Source: Paenibacillus lemnae
GTDB taxonomy: Bacteria > Bacillota > Bacilli > Paenibacillales > Paenibacillaceae
Assembly: GCF_012933385.1 (NCBI RefSeq)
Contig: NZ_JABBPN010000006.1
Span: 62,001-126,000 of the forward strand
DNA: 64,000 nt
Direction: 5' to 3'
This document shows, piece by piece, positions 35,326 through 43,271 of the stretch. A model generated the notes under the pieces. That model was not told the DNA's origin and searched no databases. It saw only the letters and a list, made by a program, of their open reading frames with translations. Position numbers and translations under genes: made by a program. Position 1 is the first letter of the stretch. Every line of letters begins with the position of its first letter.

Positions 35326-35366
35326 AAAACCCGGATGCATCATATATTGAAGATGCATCCGGGTTT
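35326..35366 (-). terminator. Free-standing hairpin in the 35.2-35.7 kb gap
   Basis: A 15-bp perfect stem AAACCCGGATGCATC / GATGCATCCGGGTTT is followed on the minus strand by TTATAATTTT. The nearest minus-strand gene ends 380 bases upstream. Confidence 0.6.
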
Positions 35367-35540
35367 ACGCTTTCATTAAGAAACTATTTAATTTTATTAA
35401 ACTAATCAATTTCTACAATACAGCTAAATCAAATAATCCTAACGATATTTGCAATAATGCATGCTATCGTGAATAATGAGTAATGGCCGTTATTTTGGAC
35501 TGGTCCGGCATAAATAAATATTCATGAGTTGTTCTAACGC

Positions 35541-35734
35541 TATATAGAATGAAGATAAAAGTTACCGTTCTTGGTGGCTGCGATGGCAAGTGTTCTTACA
35601 ACCGCTGTTGCCTCCAAATTGCTTGGAATTATACTTTATGGTGGCATTTTGGAGACAAAGGCGGACGCTGACGCTTCTCCAGAATCACTTGTCACCTCCG
35701 CTTAAGAAGGGTTAACTTTAATTCATCTTATATA
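35541..35734 (+). repeat. Interspersed palindromic repeat, most complete copy C
   Basis: The 194-bp element is an imperfect inverted repeat. The outer arms are TATATAGAATGAAG and its partner TTCATCTTATATA; next come GGTGGCTGCGATGGCAAGTG and CACTTGTCACCTCCGC; the inner pair is TGCCTCCAAATTGC and GCATTTTGGAGACA around a short loop. It has no open frame. Partial copies lie at 2730, 10839 and 48331. Confidence 0.85.
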
Positions 35735-35749
35735 TTTATTCACATCATG

Positions 35750-35989
35750 CTATTGGCTATTCTTAAATACCTTTAGTTTATTAAACAGGACTGGAGCCAA
35801 TATAAGCAAAATTCCGACAGCTAAAAAAATAGAACCGTATAGCTTTAGAGAAGAATTCTCTGCCGGTATTATCATACCTATCTTATAAATAGACTCTCCT
35901 CTAGCAGAAACCGTAAGTATCTCAAACCCTTTATAACAAATAAACACACCTATCACTAAAAATATGGAAGACAATACTTTATTCTTCAC
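35750..35989 (-). CDS. Small two-helix membrane protein, unknown
   Basis: This 79-residue protein (GTG at 35989, GGTGGTGAG upstream) has two transmembrane segments (about 6-25 and 50-68) with a short outer loop and a lysine-rich end. It overlaps the upstream 104-residue gene by 11 bases, which suggests coupling. No family is recognised. The region is much more AT-rich than its neighbours. Confidence 0.5.
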   Translation of the reverse strand: MKNKVLSSIFLVIGVFICYKGFEILTVSARGESIYKIGMIIPAENSSLKLYGSIFLAVGILLILAPVLFNKLKVFKNSQ

Positions 35990-36293
35990 TTTTACTCACC
36001 ACCCCTCTTATTATAATTATTACCATATAAAGCTTTGGAATCCAATAAAAAAGAATCTCATTACAGAAATTCTTTCTTACTAATTTAGCTTTCATAAACA
36101 TTACCTGCTCAATCTGTTGAATAAGCTGGTTTAATAACAGTAAGTTTGATACGATAATCGCTTCCCTCAAAGATTTTTTGGAAAACTTCTTAATACCAAT
36201 CACTTTGAATTTTTTGAGCTTGTTTCCCATAACTACACCTGGAACACTCCAATCCCTCCATTCATTCCAAACAGCTACTATTAAATATTCCAT
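35979..36293 (-). CDS. Hypothetical basic protein in an AT-rich patch
   Basis: From ATG 36293 (GGAAG upstream) this 104-residue protein starts MEYLIVAVWNEWRDW, has a basic middle (KLKKFKVIGIKKFSKKSL) and a hydrophobic stretch near the end (KLYMVIIIIRG). The first hydrophobic half and the wording of the middle resemble small PH-like or immunity-type proteins, but I cannot assign one. AT-rich composition and the small overlapping partner suggest acquired DNA. Confidence 0.4.
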   Translation of the reverse strand: MEYLIVAVWNEWRDWSVPGVVMGNKLKKFKVIGIKKFSKKSLREAIIVSNLLLLNQLIQQIEQVMFMKAKLVRKNFCNEILFYWIPKLYMVIIIIRGVVSKSEE

Positions 36294-36305
36294 TGAATCT
36301 TCCAC

Positions 36306-36698
36306 TATTTTTCTAACCTTAAAAGATGGGCTTTTGGTCCTCTTTATTTGTTATTACTGTAACCAAGCTTAGCGCTTATCAGCAGGAATGAAACCCTCGT
36401 TCATCGCTTATTCCTGCATCTATTCCAGAGCTTCACTTTGAATGATTTTTCTGATGAGGGTAAATCCGCAGTCTAATCGGAACAGGATACTTCACGAAGA
36501 CGTTTGATTAAGTCCTTAATAGTTGGGATTCATTCTACGATCCTGGCGATTTATGAATAGACCGACGTGGGAGGTTCTCCTTTTTCTATGCTTAAAAACT
36601 CAGACAGATCAAGGCTTGGGAATCATAAAACTGATTTACTCATTAATGCTATTAAATATTAATGCCATTAATGATTAATAGGGTATCCAACATTTATT
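36306..36698. other. Gene-free AT-rich stretch
   Basis: I see no supported gene. An 8-bp inverted pair GCAGGAAT / ATTCCTGC occurs near 36383-36414. It may be remnant DNA at the edge of the accessory patch. Confidence 0.3.
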
Positions 36699-37448
36699 TT
36701 AAGGCTCATAGATCATTTTTCGGGTCATTCCGCCATCAACGACAAGATGTGATCCGGTTACAAAAGAATTCTCAGGGTCTGTCAAATAAAAGCAGGCTTT
36801 GACGATATCCTGCGGGACGCCTACTCTCCTTGAGGGGTGCTGTTCATGGTCAATTTGTCTAAGCTTGTCGTATGCCCCTGTCTCGATCCAGCCGGGACTG
36901 ATACAGTTAACCCGAATTCGATCCGGTCCCAGGCTGATCGCTAATGCATGTGTCAATGCAACGAGGGCTCCTTTGGAAGCGGCATATGCTTCTGAATTTG
37001 GCTCTGACATTACGGAACGAGTTGAAGATATCTGTACGATGGATCCGCCGGATTCCTGTTTTTTCATATGCTTGGCTGCTTCACGGGAGAGAAGGAAACT
37101 GCTCCGCACATTCGTGTTTAACACATCATCCCATTCTTCAATCGTCAAATCATAAGGAGATTTCCACCGTGATACGCCGGCATTATTAATGACGATATTG
37201 ATGCCTCCAGCAGACTCTGCTGCAAAATCCACCAGTCGTATTACATCTTCTTCTTTTCTCACATCACAGGGTATAAAGTCAGCCAATCTTCCTTGATCTT
37301 TCAATTTTTGTTCCAGTTTGCGGCCTTCGTCTTCCTGTACGTCTGCCAGTATGACATGGGCACCTGCTTCAGCATAAGATTCCGCCACTCCTCTTCCAAT
37401 CCCCCTGGATGCCCCTGTGATGATGACAGTCTGATTGTTAAAGTTCAT
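36699..37448 (-). CDS. Short-chain dehydrogenase/reductase
   Basis: The 249-residue classical SDR has TGASRGIGRG for NAD(P) binding, NNAGVS, the catalytic Ser in ISSTRS and YAASK (Tyr about 158), and the C-terminal signature FVTGSHLVVDGGMT. An Asp after the second strand (ILADVQ) favours NAD over NADP. The AAGGAGG site fits the ATG at 37448. It stands alone; the substrate is unknown. Confidence 0.85.
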   Translation of the reverse strand: MNFNNQTVIITGASRGIGRGVAESYAEAGAHVILADVQEDEGRKLEQKLKDQGRLADFIPCDVRKEEDVIRLVDFAAESAGGINIVINNAGVSRWKSPYDLTIEEWDDVLNTNVRSSFLLSREAAKHMKKQESGGSIVQISSTRSVMSEPNSEAYAASKGALVALTHALAISLGPDRIRVNCISPGWIETGAYDKLRQIDHEQHPSRRVGVPQDIVKACFYLTDPENSFVTGSHLVVDGGMTRKMIYEP

Positions 37449-37551
37449 GCTGTTCCTCCTTGTTTACTTCCAAATATAATTCATCTATGCGATGTCTTGT
37501 ATTGTATATACCATGGAAGAACCGTGATCTAAACCGGACTTAGCAAATATT

Positions 37552-37953
37552 TCAGCCGCCGGCAGCTTCATGGCGTGACTTTGGATTTCTCTCAAATTTC
37601 AAATACCGGGTACCCTGAAACGATAGTCTCCCCTCATCACCCTGAGCGCATATCCCGAACTCATCTCCACTTACAGCGAACTCCATCCGATCGCCGCTTT
37701 CCACTTCAAATGTTAAATAATAAAAGGTTCGAGGACGGCTTGCACTACTGTCATCTGCTGCATGGGTATGCTTGATTTCGCTTCGTTTGCTGACGATCCT
37801 GGAATCTACGGTAAGCTGCGGCTGGTGATTGTTACGATTCCACTGTAGTATATTTTTCCCGGCGGACAGCAAGATGATGCCTAATACAACGACCAAGAAT
37901 ACAGGCATGACACTTCCGAAAAAATCGAACATCCAATATGAATCCGATCCCAT
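37552..37953 (-). CDS. DUF2500-family membrane protein
   Basis: Starting at ATG 37953 (GGAGG nine bases upstream), the protein has 133 residues: one N-terminal transmembrane helix (about 10-32) and a DUF2500 domain (VDSRIVSKRSEIKHTH, FYYLTFEVESGDRMEF, GRLSFQGTRYLKFE). An alternative ATG at 37986 would add 11 residues. The family is small, membrane-attached and of unknown role. Confidence 0.75.
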   Translation of the reverse strand: MGSDSYWMFDFFGSVMPVFLVVVLGIILLSAGKNILQWNRNNHQPQLTVDSRIVSKRSEIKHTHAADDSSASRPRTFYYLTFEVESGDRMEFAVSGDEFGICAQGDEGRLSFQGTRYLKFERNPKSRHEAAGG

Positions 37954-38076
37954 TTTCGGTTCCCTCCCCCAGGTTGGTACATTCACGTCCTGACCTTTGA
38001 CAATAGTTAACTATATGCATCACCCCCGAAAAATAACTCGTACTCCCTCTACCCGTTCGTAAAACGCATAAAAATA

Positions 38077-38107
38077 GCTGCAAATCATCCAATGGATGAT
38101 CTGCAGC
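38077..38107. terminator. Bidirectional terminator
   Basis: GCTGCA-ATCATCC pairs with GGATGAT-TGCAGC; A-run on the left and TTTTT on the right. Confidence 0.7.
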
Positions 38108-38121
38108 GCAGTTTTTCTATA

Positions 38122-39411
38122 TTAACGCACCTTCCAGCTTTCACCACCATCTGAACTCAGCAGCAGTCTGGATCTTGAGCCATCCTGAGTTTCTACAAGC
38201 ATCCAGCCCACCTCAGGTGAGGCGAACTGAATTTTTGAGATGATGGGATAGCGCTCCAGATTTTTACTAAGGCCTTCGTCTTTTTCAAAAGCAGTCCAGG
38301 TTTTTCCCATATCATTGGATTTATAAACGATACCATCTATAATACTCCAGCCCTGATCCATGCGATAGAAGAACGGTTTAATATTTCCTGTACCGGTTTT
38401 TGGATAGAGCTCAAAAGGAATTTTCTCCCATGTCTTCCCGCTGTCTAATGAGAAAAAGCCCATATAGCGGCTCTTACTGTCATCTCCACATTGAACAGGC
38501 ACCCATAGCTTCTGTGTACTCCCGAGAAAAACAGGTGAACTGTCTGATCCGATTCGACAGCTAGTGCTTTCTGCATGGTCAAAGACACGTTTGGAGGGTG
38601 ACCAGGTCTTACCGCCGTCACGTGTCACATATAGTACCGTCCCCTGATTCTCTCTTACGGCTGCAAATCCGGTGGCGGTGTTCATGAATGACATCCCCGT
38701 TACTGCACCTGCTCTGGGTATGACCGTGTCCGGTACTCTAGAGGCAGGATAACTTACATTTTGCATAACTTGATTCCAGGTGGACCCTTGATTATCTGTC
38801 CGGTGCAGCACTTTCTCCTGGATACCGGAAAAAGATTTGCCTGCGGTCATAATCCATCCGCGTTCGGATGAAAAATCGATTGCTGTAACCTCACCCATGT
38901 TAGGAAGCGCAGAAAGTTTCCATTCCCGGCCGCCATTGGTTGTATTTAATAGAATCGTGTCGGTCTGGTTTTTCCCGCTTCGCACGATCCAGCCATGATC
39001 TTGATCGGTGAAAAAAAGGTCGCGGCCATAGACCAGCTTGTCCATGAAATGGATACGGGAAGAAGGTGAAATATCAACCCATGTTTCTCCATAATCCTCC
39101 GTTAAATACAAACGTAAAGACGAACCGGTTAGTCCCCATGCAGCGCCTGATGTCTCACTCAGCATATGGAAATCTGTCAGCCGGGTCTGTATCTGGTATT
39201 TACTCTTTTCTTCTGGTGAATTTTTGGCCGTTTCCGGTGTTACGACTGTAATCATTTGACCATCTTCCACGGGCTGATGATCTTCAGCAGATGGCGGCGG
39301 GGTGACAGGTTCTACTTCAGCTCCGGAATCCGAGGTACAAGCAGATAACATAAGGATCATCCATCCGATCAGCGCCAGTTTTCTAAGTTGGTAGTGGTTA
39401 TGTATGTTCAC
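38122..39411 (-). CDS. Beta-propeller lipoprotein (YCF48/Asp-box type)
   Basis: The 429-residue protein has a lipoprotein signal peptide (LMLSAC, Cys about 25), a proline-rich linker and a domain with repeated Asp-box motifs: EDYGETWVDI, TNGGREWKL, DNQGSTWNQ, RDGGKTWSP, LDSGKTWEK, NDMGKTWTA, SDGGESWKV. Each marks one blade hairpin of a six- or seven-bladed propeller on the outer face of the membrane. GTG 39411 follows GAGGGA. Proteins like this are poorly characterised; no enzymatic residues of sialidases are obvious. Confidence 0.8.
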   Translation of the reverse strand: MNIHNHYQLRKLALIGWMILMLSACTSDSGAEVEPVTPPPSAEDHQPVEDGQMITVVTPETAKNSPEEKSKYQIQTRLTDFHMLSETSGAAWGLTGSSLRLYLTEDYGETWVDISPSSRIHFMDKLVYGRDLFFTDQDHGWIVRSGKNQTDTILLNTTNGGREWKLSALPNMGEVTAIDFSSERGWIMTAGKSFSGIQEKVLHRTDNQGSTWNQVMQNVSYPASRVPDTVIPRAGAVTGMSFMNTATGFAAVRENQGTVLYVTRDGGKTWSPSKRVFDHAESTSCRIGSDSSPVFLGSTQKLWVPVQCGDDSKSRYMGFFSLDSGKTWEKIPFELYPKTGTGNIKPFFYRMDQGWSIIDGIVYKSNDMGKTWTAFEKDEGLSKNLERYPIISKIQFASPEVGWMLVETQDGSRSRLLLSSDGGESWKVR

Positions 39412-39656
39412 AGCTGTTCCCTCCTATACCACATGCCCACGATAACCTAGACATCATATTCCGGGTCATTATATCATAAACCTACATGTTAATCAGGAAA
39501 AATCACCCTACATTTCGTAACAATATTGTAGTAATTTGGCTGGATTTTTCATAATTGTGCATAATCTGGATCGAGGTATGGAAGACTGACGAAGTGCTGT
39601 TCCTTATGCTTGGAGCTTGGAGTTTGGAGCAGCATTATAATCAGGAGGTGAATGTA

Positions 39657-39884
39657 ATGCCAAAACCAGATGACCGCAGTGACAATGTAGAACATCTTCA
39701 GGAAGCGGTTCAGAACACCATTGCCAACTTCCGTGAAGCTAAGGATTATCTGTATGAATACGGTGATGAGATTTCTGAGGGTGAAAAGGAACAAATCGTC
39801 GAGAAAAACGAACGCCGCAAGAAAAGCATCTCAGGATTCCGGGCTGAGATCAAAGATGAAGCTGCTCACCGTAATCAGGAATAG
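39657..39884 (+). CDS. tlp: Small acid-soluble spore protein Tlp
   Basis: A perfect AGGAGGTG seven bases upstream marks the ATG at 39657 and gives 75 residues. PDDRSDNVEHLQEAVQNTI, the central EAK and the C-terminal RRKKSISGFRAEIKDEA match the Tlp family of spore core proteins made late in the forespore under sigma-G or sigma-F. It has no cysteine, so the historic name thioredoxin-like is only a name. Confidence 0.9.
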   Translation: MPKPDDRSDNVEHLQEAVQNTIANFREAKDYLYEYGDEISEGEKEQIVEKNERRKKSISGFRAEIKDEAAHRNQE

Positions 39885-39891
39885 TCCTGAA

Positions 39892-39929
39892 AACAAACAG
39901 GAAGCCATTGGGCTTCCTGTTTGTTTGTT
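39892..39929. terminator. Terminator between tlp and the LysE-type gene
   Basis: Stem AACAAACAGGAAGCC / GGCTTCCTGTTTGTT between convergent genes. Confidence 0.8.
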
Positions 39930-40555
39930 CAGACTTTTGTTACCAGTAAATTTAGGCCCAGTGCTGTGAAAATAACACCACCTGTAATGCTGCTCCATTC
40001 CCCAAACCTCGGCTGACTCAAGAGACGCTGACTGAAGGTTCCAGCAAAGTAGGCAATCCCCCCGAAAATCAATCCACTAAGAATTAAAAAAACAAAGCCG
40101 AGAATGATCATTTGCAGCGCGGCATGTCCATATGAATAATTCACAAACTGCGGCAGAAAAGTGAGAAAAAATAAGGCTACTTTCGGATTCAACACATTCA
40201 TAATAAAACCTTTAGCAAGCAGCTGAACTCCTTTTTGCGGAATACCATTTCTCATCTGAATCGGAGTTTTACGGTGTTTAAACGACATATATGCTAAATA
40301 AAACAAATAAACGGCCGCCAGTATTTTAAAAATCGTGAATGCGACGGCTGAAGTTTTCAAGATCAGCGACAAACCAAGAGCTGCTGCCAGTGTATGGACA
40401 ACATTCCCTAAACTAAGGCCAATGGCTGTAAGAATTCCGGCTCTCTTCCCCAACGTAACAGCTTGGGTAACCGCAAATATAAGATCCGGACCCGGGACCA
40501 GAATAAGTAATATGGCCGCACCTACAAAAAAAATCAATGAGGTTATTGAAAACAT
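39929..40555 (-). CDS. LysE/RhtB-family amino acid exporter
   Basis: I start at ATG 40555 with AAAGG upstream, giving 208 residues and about six helices. The family pattern is plain: LILVPGPDLIFAVTQAVTLG in part, GLSLGNVVHTLAAALGLS, and NPKVALFFLTFLPQFV. It exports amino acids or analogues such as homoserine lactone; specificity is unknown. It is divergent from ldh. Confidence 0.87.
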   Translation of the reverse strand: MFSITSLIFFVGAAILLILVPGPDLIFAVTQAVTLGKRAGILTAIGLSLGNVVHTLAAALGLSLILKTSAVAFTIFKILAAVYLFYLAYMSFKHRKTPIQMRNGIPQKGVQLLAKGFIMNVLNPKVALFFLTFLPQFVNYSYGHAALQMIILGFVFLILSGLIFGGIAYFAGTFSQRLLSQPRFGEWSSITGGVIFTALGLNLLVTKV

Positions 40556-40674
40556 ATCTGTATCCTTTCCATTGTCATTCATGGCCATCATAGCGTACTA
40601 TTATGGGTAAATACATACCAATGTATTCCAGAGTCATGTAATTCAAAAAATGTGAAACTAAAGGAGACGATAAG

Positions 40675-41604
40675 ATGAACACCTCTATTTATCGGCCCAG
40701 CCGCGCGGTTATCATTGGAACTGGAGCTGTAGGTACAACAACAGCTTATACGCTCATGCTTCGCAAACGAGTATCCGAGATCGTCCTCATCGATGTGAAT
40801 CATGAAAAAGCAGTGGGTGAAGCTCTGGACATGAATCACGGCCTTCCTTTTGTCGGAGGTGTAAAAATCTGGGCAGGTGACTATTCAGACTGTGAAGGTG
40901 CCGATATTATGATCGTAACCGCCGGCGCGTCCCAAAAAAAGGGTGAAACTCGAATTGATCTCCTAAAGAAAAACGCTGCTATTTTTGATGAAATTGTTAA
41001 GAACATTACGAAATACAACAAAGAAGGCATTCTGCTCATCGCAACCAACCCGGTCGACATTTTATCCTATGTTACCTTAAAGGTCAGCGGATTCCCCGTA
41101 GAACGTGTCATCGGCTCGGGTACGCTGCTGGACAGCGCCCGTTATCGGTACCTGCTCGGAAAGCATAAAGAAATTGACCCGCGCAGCATTCATGCTCACA
41201 TTATTGGAGAACACGGCGATTCGGAAGTACCGGTATGGAGTTTGGCTAACGTAGCCGGCGTAGCTCTAGAACTCGATGAAGAAGACAAAGAGAAGATTTT
41301 TGACAGTACCAAAAATGCTGCCTATGAAATCATTAATGCCAAGGGAGCTACCTTTTATGCCATCGCTTTGGCGCTCGATCGTATTGTGACAGCGATTTTG
41401 CAGAATCAAGGAGCTGTACTCAACGTATCTACCCTGCTGCAGGACTACAACGGTGTCTCTGATGTTTACTTGGGAGTACCATGCATTGTAGATCGCACAG
41501 GTGTCCGTGAAGTCCTGAACCTGCCTCTGAACGAAGAAGAAAAAGCATTGTTTCACAAATCAGCAGATAAGCTGAAGAGTGAGATTGCCAAACTGGATAT
41601 CTAA
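40675..41604 (+). CDS. ldh: L-lactate dehydrogenase
   Basis: The 309-residue enzyme has the NAD motif GTGAVG (15-20), Asp in LIDVNHEKA for NAD choice, the substrate loop around GASQKKGETRIDLL with the catalytic Arg, NPVDI, and the active-site His180 in GEHGDSE. It interconverts pyruvate and L-lactate, restoring NAD under oxygen limitation. The residue after the loop (Gln in SQKKGETR) fits lactate rather than malate dehydrogenase. AAAGGAGAC lies upstream. Confidence 0.93.
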   Translation: MNTSIYRPSRAVIIGTGAVGTTTAYTLMLRKRVSEIVLIDVNHEKAVGEALDMNHGLPFVGGVKIWAGDYSDCEGADIMIVTAGASQKKGETRIDLLKKNAAIFDEIVKNITKYNKEGILLIATNPVDILSYVTLKVSGFPVERVIGSGTLLDSARYRYLLGKHKEIDPRSIHAHIIGEHGDSEVPVWSLANVAGVALELDEEDKEKIFDSTKNAAYEIINAKGATFYAIALALDRIVTAILQNQGAVLNVSTLLQDYNGVSDVYLGVPCIVDRTGVREVLNLPLNEEEKALFHKSADKLKSEIAKLDI

Positions 41605-41613
41605 CGTTTTCCT

Positions 41614-41647
41614 GCATCCACCGGTCTGCAGTATCGCCGGTGGATAC
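41614..41647 (+). terminator. Hairpin after ldh
   Basis: Stem ATCCACCGG / CCGGTGGAT, then ACATTACTCTTTT. Confidence 0.6.
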
Positions 41648-41721
41648 ATTACTCTTTTGTGATATGTGTGAAAAAAGATGCAATCATTAAGTTTACATAA
41701 TGTATTATATGTATACTTTAA

Positions 41722-42645
41722 TCATAGAATTGATGGAAGCTGAATATGCAGCCTCTCCACGGCTTCCACTTTTTCTTTGTTAGTTACATGCGTATACACC
41801 GTCGTCGTCTGGATGGAGGAATGACCCAGCAATTCCTGAACCGTTCTTAGATCAGCTCCTTTTCGAAGCAGCATGGTCGCAAATGAATGTCTGAGCTTAT
41901 GACTTGAATAAGACAAGCGCTGCTGTGCCGGTATGTCCTGCTGGAAACGATCAAACGTATCGGCAGCGATCTGCTGTATGCAGCGAATGGATAATCTGCG
42001 CCCTTTTTGCGATGTAAACATGGCGTCTTCTTTGACTCTTCTCGGCTGCAGACGATCTTCTATAGCCGTTTCAAGCATGACAGCAACAGCTTCTGGTACG
42101 GGAAGTGTGCGCCATTTCCGGCCTTTTCCGAACACACTGAGCGACCGGTGCGAGGCATGGTAATCCGATAAGTTGAGGGCATGAACCTCGCCAATACGTA
42201 ATCCCATGTATGCCATCAGCAGGAATACAGCAATATTCCGTTTCCGATACTTTCCTGGTACCAGTTCAAAGAAACGGATTAACTCTTCCTCATTTAAAAA
42301 GGTAGGCGCTTTGTTATGATCTGTTTTGGATTTCTTCACCCCGGCGGCTGGGTTCGTCACCGCCATCTCCAGTTCCATCAGAGCCTTGAACAAACACGTC
42401 ACAGCTGCGTGCTTCCGGTTTCGAGAAGCATCACTGATCCCCCGTTCTCTTACAGAAGACAAGTAGGACATCACATGAATTTTTTTGACCTGAGGAATGG
42501 TTTTACCGTTCAAGGAAACAAGAAATTCAAGAACATCGCCGGTATACGATTTTATAGTATGACCTGTATACCCCGCATCTTTCATCCAGATCCGAAAGGC
42601 TTCCAGCTCATCTTCGTAAATGTCTTTGACGTCATCATTCAACAT
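41722..42645 (-). CDS. Tyrosine site-specific recombinase, XerC/D-like
   Basis: The 307-residue protein has an N-terminal SAM-like DNA-binding domain and all catalytic residues: Arg in MGLRIGEV, Lys in GKGRKWR, HKLRHSF, His in [10 protein letters not shown] and the nucleophile Tyr in VYTHV. The length equals that of chromosomal XerC/XerD, but no phage or island genes flank it. It may be a house-keeping paralogue or a relic of an integrated element; a 370-base AT-rich gap follows its start. Confidence 0.85.
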   Translation of the reverse strand: MLNDDVKDIYEDELEAFRIWMKDAGYTGHTIKSYTGDVLEFLVSLNGKTIPQVKKIHVMSYLSSVRERGISDASRNRKHAAVTCLFKALMELEMAVTNPAAGVKKSKTDHNKAPTFLNEEELIRFFELVPGKYRKRNIAVFLLMAYMGLRIGEVHALNLSDYHASHRSLSVFGKGRKWRTLPVPEAVAVMLETAIEDRLQPRRVKEDAMFTSQKGRRLSIRCIQQIAADTFDRFQQDIPAQQRLSYSSHKLRHSFATMLLRKGADLRTVQELLGHSSIQTTTVYTHVTNKEKVEAVERLHIQLPSIL

Positions 42646-42935
42646 GATCCTCCCCCTTAAAGTGCCGGATTATATTTTAACATACTGCATGTTGATTGGA
42701 ATGTAATTATAGTAGAGAAAAAAGAAGTCGATTAATGTGATATAGTGTCGTACCTGTTATATTATAATGGCTTAAAATTAAAACAGCGTATAATTTATGT
42801 TATACGCATATTTTTGTTGACATAAATGCAGTGTTTTTTTGATTAATTCTAGATTGTGAAAGCAATGATAAATGCCCTCTGCTGACGGCATTAACGAAGA
42901 TATTACCTCTAAAGGATAAGTTTTACAAATAAGTA
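42646..42935. other. AT-rich intergenic stretch with one hairpin
   Basis: No gene is supported. The hairpin GCGTATAA / TTATACGC at 42786-42807 is followed by ATATTTTTG on the plus strand. Nothing upstream on that strand seems to need a terminator. Confidence 0.4.
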
Positions 42936-42964
42936 TTGATCTATTTAACAAAATAGGATATTTT
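42936..42964 (+). promoter_or_regulatory. Promoter of the rsgA-aph leader
   Basis: TTGATC (42936-42941) and TATTTT (42959-42964) are 17 bases apart. The transcript would begin near 42971, leaving a leader of about 300 bases before the rsgA-type gene. Confidence 0.5.
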
Positions 42965-43015
42965 AGAAACAGCTTAGCGATAAGCAAGTTCCTGACACGA
43001 AGGGAGATGTTTTCT

Positions 43016-43054
43016 ATGGCAGCTATATATATTTATAAGGTGGTTCAGTCTTAA
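43016..43054 (+). CDS. Candidate 12-residue leader peptide
   Basis: ATG 43016 has GGGAG nine bases upstream and encodes MAAIYIYKVVQS, then TAA. Downstream lie a pairing stem and two terminators before the rsgA-type gene. This is the layout of ribosome-mediated attenuators of antibiotic-resistance and ribosome-rescue genes, in which a stalled ribosome on the leader changes the folding. It is a prediction; a 12-codon frame alone is weak. Confidence 0.45.
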   Translation: MAAIYIYKVVQS

Positions 43055-43067
43055 AACAGAATAGCAG

Positions 43068-43114
43068 GCATATCAGGAGTCGACGGGTATAAGCCCGTAT
43101 TATTTGGTATGTCA
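43068..43114 (+). promoter_or_regulatory. Leader stem between the leader peptide and the terminators
   Basis: GGCATATC can pair with GGTATGTC along all eight positions (two G-U pairs). It encloses a small CGGG/CCCG hairpin. It could alternate with the downstream terminators. Confidence 0.35.
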
Positions 43115-43150
43115 TCCACAGTAACCTTTCGTGAATATTGCTGTTTGCAG

Positions 43151-43176
43151 GATACGATGAAGGTCGTATCTTTTTT
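43151..43176 (+). terminator. Leader terminator 1
   Basis: GATACGA, loop TGAAGG, TCGTATC and then T6: a textbook intrinsic terminator inside the leader, about 95 bases before the rsgA-type start. Confidence 0.75.
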
Positions 43177-43184
43177 GCGTCCTG

Positions 43185-43231
43185 ATGCCGCGACAGCAGC
43201 TTCTTTAGAGGCTGCTTGTTTGCGGCATTTT
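43185..43231 (+). terminator. Leader terminator 2
   Basis: ATGCCGC pairs with GCGGCAT and CAGCAGC with GCTGCTTG inside it, followed by TTTTT. It is nine bases after the first terminator's T-run. Confidence 0.7.
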
Positions 43232-43271
43232 TGCGTCCAAAAAACAACATTAAAGGAGCTAACAATAACCC

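Noticed and set aside
39600-39655. N-terminal extension of Tlp from 39555
   Set aside because: The added 34 residues have no family match; the AGGAGGTG site fixes the start at 39657.
40600-40670. Rex-type operator upstream of ldh
   Set aside because: TTCAAAAAATGTGAA has the halves in the wrong order and orientation for the TTGTGA-N-TCACAA pattern.
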